6,888 bases of DNA, taken from the NCBI GenBank assembly GCA_025937615.1, contig JAICRA010000082.1, positions 1-6,888 on the forward strand, read 5' to 3'. The notes under the pieces were generated by a model that did not search any database, was not told where the DNA came from, and was given only the letters and a program-made list of their open reading frames with translations. The DNA comes from Thermomicrobiales bacterium. GTDB taxonomy: Bacteria; Chloroflexota; Chloroflexia; Thermomicrobiales; UBA6265. A program made the translations under genes and the position numbers. Of this stretch, positions 1 through 6,302 are shown piece after piece. Each line of letters starts with the position of its first letter. The stretch's first letter is position 1.

Positions 1-493
1 CCTGCGCCCGCATCCCGGGTAGCACCTCCAGCGTCGGGTTGAGCACGCCCCAGAAATTGACGGCCATCACCCGCTCGAAGTCGGCGCGGGTCAGCGTCTC
101 GAGCGGCGCGACGACGATGATTCCCGCGTTGTTGACCAGAATGTCGATCCGGCCATATTGACGGGTCACCGCTTCGACCATGGCCGCCACCTCGTCAGGG
201 TCAGCCACGTCACAAGGGACAGCAAGGATCTCGGCGCCGCTCCGTTTCAGATCGGCCCGCGCATCTTCGAGCTCGGTCTCGTCCCGGGCGCAGATCGCCA
301 ATCGGCAACCTTGCCGGGCCAGCTCCCGGCTCAGCGCCAGGCCGAGCCCGCGCGAGCCGCCGGTAACGAGTGCAACCGTGCCATATAGATCGGATTCCCG
401 ATCCCGTGCCCGGGCCTCACGCGCCGCTACACCCAACGCCAGCGCCGTCCCGGCTGCGACCATGCCCATTCGCCGCCGAAGTCCGTCACGCAT
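1..493 (-). CDS. SDR-family NAD(P)-dependent oxidoreductase, N-terminal part, with basic/hydrophobic N-terminal extension
   Basis: The reverse strand encodes the first 164 residues of a classical short-chain dehydrogenase/reductase; the C-terminal half, with the YxxxK catalytic residues, lies beyond the left edge. Visible SDR marks are the Rossmann cofactor loop TGGSRGLG (residues 44-51), the CDV segment (94-96) that contacts adenine, VNNAG (120-124), and VNFWG (145-149), whose Asn146 should be the catalytic-tetrad Asn. Arg70 after strand 2 (ICARD) is compatible with NADP(H) preference, which is an inference. The first roughly 37 residues precede the Rossmann fold. They start with a basic stretch (RRR at 6-8), then a hydrophobic run at about 9-24, then a charged Arg/Glu-rich stretch, which looks like a membrane anchor rather than a cleaved signal. 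The ATG at 493-491 is preceded by GAGGAG (507-502) with 8 bases of spacing. The substrate cannot be told. The gene is divergent from the glycine oxidase gene. Confidence 0.93.
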   Translation of the reverse strand, partial: MRDGLRRRMGMVAAGTALALGVAAREARARDRESDLYGTVALVTGGSRGLGLALSRELARQGCRLAICARDETELEDARADLKRSGAEILAVPCDVADPDEVAAMVEAVTRQYGRIDILVNNAGIIVVAPLETLTRADFERVMAVNFWGVLNPTLEVLPGMRAQ

Positions 494-684
494 TTCTGTC
501 TCTCCTCTCGCTGCGGCCATCAGCGGTCGCCCACACGAGCCGTGGTGCCGCAGGGGGCGTGCCAGCCGGCGCGATCCCGTTCGTCCTCACCGCTGACACC
601 GCGCCCATTCAGGCGCAGAATTGAGTACGGTAATCGTCGTGAAGTATCCGGCCACCTGGACGGTAAGGAAAGAATCAATACAGC
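494..684. promoter_or_regulatory. Divergent intergenic region, presumed to hold promoters of the SDR and glycine oxidase genes
   Basis: These 191 bases separate two head-to-head start codons, so both promoters should lie here. No strong sigma-70 pair is visible. The best plus-strand candidate is TTGAGT at 621-626 with TATCCG at 645-650 (18-base spacer), which is a weak -10. A perfect 5-base inverted repeat, GCGCC (601-605) and GGCGC (612-616) with a 6-base loop, sits just upstream of that candidate and could be a small operator or chance in GC-rich DNA. The part from about 610 to 684 is visibly more AT-rich than the rest. No convincing minus-strand promoter was found. A start-proximal AAGGAAAG (665-672) serves the plus-strand gene. 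Confidence 0.35.
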
Positions 685-1812
685 ATGGCCGATCGAAGTT
701 TGGGAAGCGTTGTTATTGCCGGTGCTGGAGTCATTGGGAGCGGTATCGCTTTCGAGCTGGCGCAGCGCGGGGTTTCGGTCACGCTGGTGGAGCGCGGCCG
801 CATCGGCGGGGAGGCGTCATGGGCGTCGGCCGGTATCGTCTCCTTACCGAGCCGGCCCTGGATGAAACCGGAGCGGGTGGAGCTGGGCCGCATCAGTCTC
901 GAGCGCTACCCGGCGCTTGTCGCCGAGCTGGAGGAGCGGACCGGGCTCGCCATCGACTACCGGCGACCGGGGGAGTGGGTCATCGCCGTCGATGAAGAGC
1001 ACGCTGAGGCGGAGCAAGCGGTGGCGGCCTGGCAGCGCGGCCTGGGACTCGATGTCGAAGACGTTCCGCCCGCCGTAGCGCGCACGACGGATCCTGCGCT
1101 GCCGGAATCCTTGCTCTCGGCCTGGTTCCATCCTGGTGTCGGCTCGCTCTCGGTCTATCGGCTGACGCAGGCTCTGGCCACCGCGGCGCGACAGCTAGGC
1201 GCAACCGTATTGGAGGAGACGCCGGTTGGTGGTCTGCTTCGAGAGGGCAACCGGGTCACCGGGGTGCGGTTGCAGGACCGCGACATTAGCGCGGATACGA
1301 CTGTACTGGCGACCGGTGCCTGGACGCGGCTGCTCGGCGATTCGCTCGGCGTGAGTCTGCCCACCAAACCAGTCAAGGGCCAGCTCATCGCGTTCGCGAA
1401 TGCGCCCCTCCGACCCGCATCGGTCATCTCCGGACACGGTGGCTACGTCCGTCCCCGCCCGGATGGGACAACGATCGTTGCGGCCACGGAGGAGGATGTT
1501 GGATTCGATCGTCGCGTCACCGGCGATGGAGTCGCCTGGCTGCTCGCGCTGACGCGCACCCTCTGCCCCGTGCTCCTCCAGGGCGAAGTCGCCGAAAACT
1601 GGACTGGTCTTCGTCCCGGCTCGGAGACGGGTGACCCGCTGATCGGGCCGGTCCCTGGCTATGAGGGGCTCTGGGTGAGTGCCGGGCACTTCCGGACTGG
1701 CGCCAAGGAGGCCCCGGCGACGGCGATGCTCGTCGCGGAGGCGCTGGTGACCGGGACGATTCCACCCCTGCTGGCGGCTTTTGCCCCCGCGACGCAAGGG
1801 ATCAGCGCGTGA
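685..1812 (+). CDS. thiO: FAD-dependent glycine oxidase (ThiO-like), DAO family
   Basis: This 375-residue protein fits the D-amino-acid-oxidase/ThiO family in length and motif order. It has an FAD-binding GAGVIG (residues 13-18) with Glu36 at the end of strand 2 for the ribose, then EASWASAGI (43-51), PVKGQLIAF (229-237), YVRPRPDG (254-261) with ATEEDVGFD (267-275), GLRPG (308-312), and a C-terminal GHFRTGAKEAPATA (334-347). Tyr254, Arg310 and Arg337 are in the positions expected of substrate-binding residues of glycine oxidase. Family members oxidise glycine or other small amines with O2 to give glyoxylate or iminoacetate, ammonia and H2O2; ThiO normally supplies dehydroglycine for the thiamine thiazole. 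No thiS, thiG or other thiamine gene is in view, so the role may instead be glycine catabolism with the coupled downstream lyase. The start ATG has AAGGAAAG about 12 bases upstream, a rather long spacing. A sarcosine or other secondary-amine oxidase is the main alternative. Confidence 0.85.
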   Translation: MADRSLGSVVIAGAGVIGSGIAFELAQRGVSVTLVERGRIGGEASWASAGIVSLPSRPWMKPERVELGRISLERYPALVAELEERTGLAIDYRRPGEWVIAVDEEHAEAEQAVAAWQRGLGLDVEDVPPAVARTTDPALPESLLSAWFHPGVGSLSVYRLTQALATAARQLGATVLEETPVGGLLREGNRVTGVRLQDRDISADTTVLATGAWTRLLGDSLGVSLPTKPVKGQLIAFANAPLRPASVISGHGGYVRPRPDGTTIVAATEEDVGFDRRVTGDGVAWLLALTRTLCPVLLQGEVAENWTGLRPGSETGDPLIGPVPGYEGLWVSAGHFRTGAKEAPATAMLVAEALVTGTIPPLLAAFAPATQGISA

Positions 1813-2726
1813 ACGTCGACCGCGCCGAGCGGAGCGTGCTGGCGACTCCGGGATCGAATCCGCGCATGATCGCCAAAGCGCTGGCGAGCGATGCCGACCT
1901 CGTGATGATCGATCTGGAGGATGCCGTCGCACCGGACGCGAAAGCCGCGGCACGTGCAACCGTGGCCGAGGCGCTACGGGAGGGGGACTGGCAAGGGCGC
2001 CCCCGTACCTTCCGTATGAACGCGCTCGATACCCCCTGGTTCGTCCATGACCTGACCGAGGTGATTGATGGCGCTCGGGGCCAGATCGACCTGGTCGTGG
2101 CGCCGAAGGTGGCCCGTGCAGAAGATGTCCATGTCGTAGCCACCATTCTCGCGTCGCTCGAAGTCGCGTCTGAGGCGAAACACCCAATCGGACTGGAAAC
2201 GCAGATCGAGAGCGCGGCCGGGCTGGCACACTGCGAGGCGATCGCCGTGGCGAGCCCACGGGTCGAGGCATTGGTTTTCGGACCCGGAGACTACGCGGCA
2301 TCAATCCGGATGCCGCTCGCGGCCATCGGCATGCCGGATCGCTGGGATACCGACTATCCCGGTCACCGTTGGGACTACCCGCTGCAGCGCATCCTGGTGG
2401 CGGCGCGTGCGGCCGGGATTCGCGCCATCGACGGACCGTACGCCGATTTTCGGGATCGTGACGGCTTTCGCCGCTCGTGTCTCGCCGCCCGGGCGCTTGG
2501 TTACGACGGCAAGTGGTGCATCCACCCCGATCAGGTCCCGATCGCCAACGAGATCTTCAGCGCCGACGAGGCCGAGCTTACCTGGGCACGGGAGATCCTG
2601 GTCGCGAATGCCGAGGCCGAGCAAGCGGGCCGGGGCTCATTCGCCTTCAACGGTCAGATGGTTGATGCCGCCACGCTACGCATGGCGCGCGCCACTTTAG
2701 CAAGGGCGTCTCGCGACAGGAACTGA
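1809..2726 (+). CDS. HpcH/HpaI-CitE family CoA-ester lyase (malyl-CoA/citramalyl-CoA lyase-like)
   Basis: This complete 305-residue TIM-barrel lyase is of the usual length for CitE-like proteins. Motifs in order are TPGSNPRMIAKAL (13-25), MIDLEDAV (33-40), Arg69 in FRMN (68-71), VVAPK (96-100), IES (133-135) with Glu134 and FGPGD (157-161) with Asp161 as the likely Mg2+ ligands, DGPYADFRDRDGF (208-220), GYDGKWCIHPDQV (231-243), and a C-terminal NGQMVD (281-286) whose Asp286 matches the lid aspartate of malyl-CoA lyases. The family cleaves or condenses malyl-CoA, citramalyl-CoA or methylmalyl-CoA with glyoxylate or pyruvate; which substrate is used cannot be read from the sequence. The GTG start overlaps the upstream stop as GTGA, with AAGGG at 1796-1800 and 8 bases of spacing, so the two genes are almost certainly translated together. 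No citD or citF gene is present, so it is not a citrate lyase subunit. Confidence 0.88.
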   Translation: MNVDRAERSVLATPGSNPRMIAKALASDADLVMIDLEDAVAPDAKAAARATVAEALREGDWQGRPRTFRMNALDTPWFVHDLTEVIDGARGQIDLVVAPKVARAEDVHVVATILASLEVASEAKHPIGLETQIESAAGLAHCEAIAVASPRVEALVFGPGDYAASIRMPLAAIGMPDRWDTDYPGHRWDYPLQRILVAARAAGIRAIDGPYADFRDRDGFRRSCLAARALGYDGKWCIHPDQVPIANEIFSADEAELTWAREILVANAEAEQAGRGSFAFNGQMVDAATLRMARATLARASRDRN

Positions 2727-2731
2727 TCCTC

Positions 2732-2771
2732 CTTCACCTTCAATGCTTCCGTTCGACATTGAGCGGTGAGG
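2732..2771 (+). terminator. Stem-loop after the lyase gene, probable 3'-end or terminator hairpin
   Basis: Positions 2732-2745 pair with 2757-2771 to give 14 pairs (12 Watson-Crick, 2 G-U), one bulged C at 2764 and an 11-base loop. It begins 5 bases after the lyase stop codon and sits between two transcription units, as expected for a terminator. No U-tract follows (the next bases are cccagcactg), so it may be a non-canonical terminator or only an mRNA-stabilising 3' stem. Confidence 0.5.
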
Positions 2772-2868
2772 CCCAGCACTGTCCTGAGGCGCGAGGTACC
2801 ACAGCATATCGTCCCGCGCGGCTACGGTCTCGACAAGATGCTTCGGATGTCGTCTTGAACAGGCTCGC

Positions 2869-2877
2869 TGCTATGAT
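2869..2877 (+). promoter_or_regulatory. Extended -10 promoter element upstream of purH
   Basis: TGCTATGAT matches the extended -10 consensus TGnTATAAT except for one base, and lies in an otherwise GC-rich stretch. There is no good -35 at 17 bases; TTGAAC at 2855-2860 is too close (11-base spacer). Extended -10 promoters can do without a -35. Transcription would begin near 2884, giving a leader of about 50 bases before the ATG at 2934. No purine riboswitch is apparent. Confidence 0.5.
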
Positions 2878-2920
2878 CGCCCCGGTACGTGAAGTCGATA
2901 GCCGATGGCCGAGAAGCGCG

Positions 2921-2930
2921 TAGGGTAGGG
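2921..2930 (+). promoter_or_regulatory. Ribosome binding site that decides the purH start
   Basis: The sequence TAGGGTAGGG carries AGGG at 2922-2925, 8 bases before the ATG at 2934. The in-frame GTG at 2889 has no comparable site upstream and would sit only about 5 bases from the predicted transcription start. The 15 extra residues it would add are not part of the PurH family, whose N-terminus is the strand beginning RALLSVYDK. The ATG is therefore preferred. Confidence 0.7.
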
Positions 2931-2933
2931 CAG

Positions 2934-4481
2934 ATGCCGAAACGGGCGCTCCTGAGCGTCTACGACAAAACGGGAGTCGCGGAGCTAGGGCGCGGTCTGG
3001 TCGACCTCGGCTACGAGGTCATCTCAACCGGCGGCACGCTGGCCTCGCTAGAAGCCGCCGGCCTGCCAGTCACTGCGGTCAGCGACGTCACGGCCTTCCC
3101 GGAGATCCTCGATGGCCGGGTCAAGACGCTCCACCCGCGCATCCACGGTGGCTTGCTTGCCCGCCGCGATGACCCCGCGCACTTGAGCGCACTCGAAGCG
3201 CACCGGATCTCTCCGATCGACGTCGTCGCTGCCAATCTCTACCCGTTTGCCGAGACGGTAGCCCGTCAAGACGTGGCCCTCGCGGACGCGTTGGAGCAAA
3301 TCGACATCGGTGGTCCGGCGATGATCCGCGCCGCGGCCAAGAATTTTCCTGGTGTCGTCGTCCTAACCGACCCGGCGGACTACCCCTCGGCGCTGGACGA
3401 TCTGCGGGGCGGGTCGCTCTCGGACGCGCGAAGGCGAGCCCTGGCGGCGAAGGCGTTTGCCCACACAGCGGCCTACGACGCTGTCGTAGCGGAGTACTTG
3501 CGCGATCCGCGGGAGTGGCCTCAGGAAGTTGCTTTCGCGGGCCGGCTGGCGCGGACCCTGCGCTATGGTGAGAACCCTCAACAACGAGCCGCCGCCTACC
3601 GACGACTGCGCGCCGGCGAGCCGGAGCGAGGGGTGCTCGAGGCCGAGCAACTGGCGGGCAAGGAGTTGTCCTTCAATAACCTCCTCGACGCGGACGCCGC
3701 CTGGAACGCCGTGGGCGGGCTTACCCAACCGGCCGTGGCCATCGTCAAGCACACCATTCCTTGCGGGCTTGCCGAGCGAAGTGACCTGGCAGCGGCGTTC
3801 GACGAGGCCCTGCGCGGCGATCCGGTTTCGGCCTTCGGCGGCATCGTCGCACTCAATCGCCCGGTTGACGGCGAGATAGCCCAACGCATGGCCGGGATCT
3901 TCTTCGAGGTTGTGGTTGCGCCGGGATTCGACGACGAGACACTCGAGATACTGGGGAAGCGGAAGTCTCTGCGCCTGCTGCGCATGTCCTCACCCTCGCC
4001 ATCGACTCCGGGCGGCACTGAAACGATCTGGGACGTGCGACCGATTGCCGGCGGGTTGCTCGTGCAAACGGCCGATTGCGCAGCGGCTGATCCGGCGTCC
4101 TGGCGGGTAGTCACCGCCCGCGAGCCGAATACCCTGGAGATGGACGATCTCGCGTTTGCCTGGCACGCCGTGCGGCACGTCAAATCGAATGCCATCGTGC
4201 TGGCCCGGGACGGGGCTTTGACTGGAGTCGGCAGTGGCCAGCCGAACCGGCTGGAGAGCGTGCGGATTGCCGTCGCCAAGGCGGGCGACCGGGCTTCCGG
4301 TTCAGTGCTTGCCAGCGACGCTTTTTTCCCGTTTCCCGATGGCTTGGAAACTGCTATCGCGGCCGGAGTGACTGCCGCTATCCAGCCAGGAGGCTCGGTG
4401 CGCGACGACGAGGTGATTGCCGCGGCCGATCGCGCCGACGTAGCGATGGTCTTCACCGGCACCCGCCACTTCCGGCACTGA
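2934..4481 (+). CDS. purH: Bifunctional AICAR formyltransferase/IMP cyclohydrolase
   Basis: PurH catalyses the last two steps of de novo purine synthesis: formylation of AICAR by 10-formyltetrahydrofolate, then ring closure to IMP, in the cytoplasm. From the ATG at 2934 the protein is 515 residues, normal for bacterial PurH. The N-terminal MGS-like IMP cyclohydrolase domain (about 1-190) shows SVYDKTG (8-14), STGGT (31-35), GRVKTLHPRIHGG (61-73) and NLYPF (101-105). The AICAR transformylase domain (about 200-515) shows LRYGENPQQ (209-217), FNNLLDADAAW (247-257), the catalytic Lys272-His273, DPVSAFGGI (296-304), KSNAIV (417-422), GSGQPNR (433-439), SDAFFPFPD (461-469), QPGGSVRD (484-491) and a C-terminal GTRHFRH. 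One oddity is that the usually conserved KHxNPCG reads KHTIPCG, with Ile275 where Asn is common. No frame disruption is seen. It is followed 31 bases later by the NADH dehydrogenase gene. Confidence 0.97.
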   Translation: MPKRALLSVYDKTGVAELGRGLVDLGYEVISTGGTLASLEAAGLPVTAVSDVTAFPEILDGRVKTLHPRIHGGLLARRDDPAHLSALEAHRISPIDVVAANLYPFAETVARQDVALADALEQIDIGGPAMIRAAAKNFPGVVVLTDPADYPSALDDLRGGSLSDARRRALAAKAFAHTAAYDAVVAEYLRDPREWPQEVAFAGRLARTLRYGENPQQRAAAYRRLRAGEPERGVLEAEQLAGKELSFNNLLDADAAWNAVGGLTQPAVAIVKHTIPCGLAERSDLAAAFDEALRGDPVSAFGGIVALNRPVDGEIAQRMAGIFFEVVVAPGFDDETLEILGKRKSLRLLRMSSPSPSTPGGTETIWDVRPIAGGLLVQTADCAAADPASWRVVTAREPNTLEMDDLAFAWHAVRHVKSNAIVLARDGALTGVGSGQPNRLESVRIAVAKAGDRASGSVLASDAFFPFPDGLETAIAAGVTAAIQPGGSVRDDEVIAAADRADVAMVFTGTRHFRH

Positions 4482-4512
4482 TCGCGTTAGGCATTGTCCG
4501 GGGTCAAGCACC

Positions 4513-5814
4513 ATGATTCCATTTCCGTTCCGGCGCAAGCGGCCGCCGGTCCTCAGGGATTCTGACGTCCGCGCTCGCGTCGTTATTGTCGGCGGTGGAT
4601 TCGGGGGATTGCGGGCCGCGAAGGCGCTCGCCGAGGCACCCGTGCGGGTGACTCTCGTCGACCGGCGTAATCACCACCTGTTCCAACCCCTGCTTTACCA
4701 GGTGGCGACGGCCGCGCTTTCGCCGGCAGACATCGCGCAGCCGATTCGATCGGTGCTGCGCGGCCAGCCGAACCTGGAGGTCATTCTAGCGGACGTCGAC
4801 GCCATCGATGTTGCGGCAAAGGAAGTCGTCCTCGGCGAGGATGCCGGTCGACTCTCCTACGACTATCTGATCCTCGCTGCCGGGGCGAACCACGCCTACT
4901 TCGGCCACGACGAATGGGCCCCAAACGCACCTGGTCTGAAGACTCTGGAGGATGCGCTCGACATTCGCCGCCGGATCCTGACGTCGTTCGAAGAGGCAGA
5001 GCGCGAGTCAGATCCGGTCCGGCGCAAAGCGCTGATGACCTTCGTCGTCGTCGGCGGCGGACCGACCGGCGTCGAGATGGCAGGCGCGATCGCCGAGATC
5101 GCTCGTTTCTCGCTGGCGCGCGATTTTCGTCACATCGATACCCGAGACGCGAAGGTGATCCTGATCGAGGCCAGTACGAAGCTCCTTGCGGCGTTTCCCG
5201 AACGGCTCTCCCGGCGCTCCGTAAAGGATCTGGAGCGACTTGGGGTGGAGGTCCGTTTCGGCAAGCCGGTAACAGCCATTACCCCAGACGCGGTGACTGT
5301 CGGCGACGAGAAGATTCCGGCAAACACCATCGTTTGGGCCGCGGGGGTGGAGGCTTCGCCGCTAGGACGTTCCCTCGGGGTGGATCTCGACCGTGCGGGG
5401 CGAGTGCGTATCAATCCGGACCTCTCCGTCCCTGGCCATCCCGAGATCTTCGTCATTGGCGACATGGCCTTCCTCGAGGACGCGCGGGGGCGGCCGCTGC
5501 CAGGTGTGGCGCAGGTAGCGATGCAGCAGGGAGCGTGGGCGGCGGCGAACATCCTGCGCGCGATCGAGGGAAAGCCGACACGCCCGTTCCGCTACCGCGA
5601 CCTCGGCAACATGGCAACCATCGGGCGCAATTCGGCGGTCGCCGACATTCGCGGTCTGCGACTGACCGGCTTCGTCGCCTGGCTTGCCTGGGCTGTCGTG
5701 CACATCCTCAATCTGATCGGTTTCCGTAACAGGGTGCTGGTCGGACTGCAGTGGCTCTGGTCGTACCTCACCCTGCAGCGCGGGGCGCGGCTGATCACGG
5801 GAGAGGCGCAATGA
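4513..5814 (+). CDS. ndh: Type II NADH:quinone oxidoreductase (NDH-2), NAD(P)/FAD-dependent
   Basis: NDH-2 is a single-subunit, non-proton-pumping flavoprotein on the cytoplasmic face of the membrane that passes electrons from NADH to quinone. The 433 residues match the family's usual length. Seen are the FAD-binding GGGFGG (27-32) with Asp50 at the end of strand 2, HHLFQPLLYQVAT (54-66), AAGANHAYFGHDEW (122-135), a second NAD-binding Rossmann site GGGPTGVEMAG (181-191) with Glu219, the FAD-contacting IGD (315-317), and AQVAMQQG (333-340), the AQxAxQ quinone-site motif. The C-terminus from about 375 is rich in hydrophobic and aromatic residues (FVAWLAWAVVHIL, then GFRNR and WLWSYL) and is the expected membrane-anchoring part. 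The ATG has only a weak GGGG-type site (about 4500-4503). No other start codon fits in frame between the purH stop and this ATG. The stop overlaps the next gene as ATGA. Confidence 0.93.
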   Translation: MIPFPFRRKRPPVLRDSDVRARVVIVGGGFGGLRAAKALAEAPVRVTLVDRRNHHLFQPLLYQVATAALSPADIAQPIRSVLRGQPNLEVILADVDAIDVAAKEVVLGEDAGRLSYDYLILAAGANHAYFGHDEWAPNAPGLKTLEDALDIRRRILTSFEEAERESDPVRRKALMTFVVVGGGPTGVEMAGAIAEIARFSLARDFRHIDTRDAKVILIEASTKLLAAFPERLSRRSVKDLERLGVEVRFGKPVTAITPDAVTVGDEKIPANTIVWAAGVEASPLGRSLGVDLDRAGRVRINPDLSVPGHPEIFVIGDMAFLEDARGRPLPGVAQVAMQQGAWAAANILRAIEGKPTRPFRYRDLGNMATIGRNSAVADIRGLRLTGFVAWLAWAVVHILNLIGFRNRVLVGLQWLWSYLTLQRGARLITGEAQ

Positions 5815-6302
5815 AGCTCTATCTGGCGGGTCCGATGTTCACTGCGGCCGAGGAGGCCCACAATCTACGACTGGCCGCAAAGCTGCGTGATCATGGGTTC
5901 GCCGTTTTCTGTCCCAACGAGAGCGAGCCGAGCAGCGACAAGACTCGCACCGATATCACGCCACGGCTGATCTACGACGTCGACATCGAAGCTGTCGAGA
6001 GCTGCAACGTCCTCATCTGCCAGGTGAGCGAGGATTCCGGGACCAACTGGGAGGCCGGCTACATGAATTGCCTCTCGCGCCGCGTCGATTCCGGGCGCTA
6101 TTACGGTGTCATTGGCCTGGCGACCGACATCCGGCTACGTACCCCGCCCCACCCGGAGCGGCATGGGGTGGAGAACCAGACACTGCACATCAATGCCTTT
6201 GTCATCGGTGGTTTACAGAGCTCGCTCGGGGTCTACCTGGATGAAGACTCGATGATCAGGCGGCTGCAGGAGATTCGCCGGGAGCGGGAGAGTGGCCGAT
6301 GA
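5811..6302 (+). CDS. Nucleoside 2-deoxyribosyltransferase-like protein
   Basis: This is a 163-residue protein of the nucleoside 2-deoxyribosyltransferase fold, whose members swap bases on 2'-deoxynucleosides or hydrolyse nucleoside/nucleotide N-glycosidic bonds. The N-terminal strand and loop YLAGPMF (4-10) is the base/sugar-binding signature. Asp56 and Asp58 lie in the expected YDxD region, and GTNWEAGYM (77-85) holds the likely nucleophile Glu81. TDIR (105-108) and Asn128 in the INAFVIGG region (127-134) correspond to conserved C-terminal active-site segments. A short Pro/His-rich insertion (about 111-119) follows TDIR. Whether it is a true transferase, a deoxynucleotide hydrolase of the Rcl type or something else cannot be settled from sequence. 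The ATG overlaps the upstream stop (ATGA) and has GGGAGAGG at 5799-5806, so the longer in-frame start inside the upstream gene at 5751 is not favoured. It is translationally coupled to the genes on both sides. Confidence 0.82.
   Translation: MKLYLAGPMFTAAEEAHNLRLAAKLRDHGFAVFCPNESEPSSDKTRTDITPRLIYDVDIEAVESCNVLICQVSEDSGTNWEAGYMNCLSRRVDSGRYYGVIGLATDIRLRTPPHPERHGVENQTLHINAFVIGGLQSSLGVYLDEDSMIRRLQEIRRERESGR

Noticed and set aside
158..596. Plus-strand frames opposite the SDR gene and its upstream region
   Set aside because: The minus strand carries SDR motifs and a good ribosome site; the plus-strand products are Arg/Ser/Pro-rich shadows.
601..616. GCGCC/GGCGC inverted repeat as an operator
   Set aside because: Five-base GC-only arms are common by chance in DNA this GC-rich, and no regulator gene is in view.
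621..650. TTGAGT and TATCCG as a sigma-70 promoter for the glycine oxidase gene
   Set aside because: The -10 matches only three of six consensus bases and the spacer is 18, so it is mentioned only as a weak candidate and not called as a feature of its own.
1195..2304. A 369-codon open frame on the minus strand across the glycine oxidase and lyase genes
   Set aside because: It lies antisense to two genes with clear family motifs; its translation is Arg/Pro/Ser-rich low-complexity typical of shadow frames in GC-rich DNA, with no recognisable domain.
2727..2933. Purine riboswitch or PUR-box control upstream of purH
   Set aside because: I could not find the conserved riboswitch core or a clear PUR-box palindrome in this stretch.
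3596..4462. A 288-codon open frame on the minus strand inside purH
   Set aside because: It is antisense to the conserved AICAR transformylase domain, is Ser/Ala/Arg-rich and shows no motif.
4914..5729. A 271-codon plus-strand frame overlapping the NADH dehydrogenase gene
   Set aside because: It is a frame-shifted shadow, extremely Arg/Gly-rich, inside a gene with all NDH-2 motifs in another frame.
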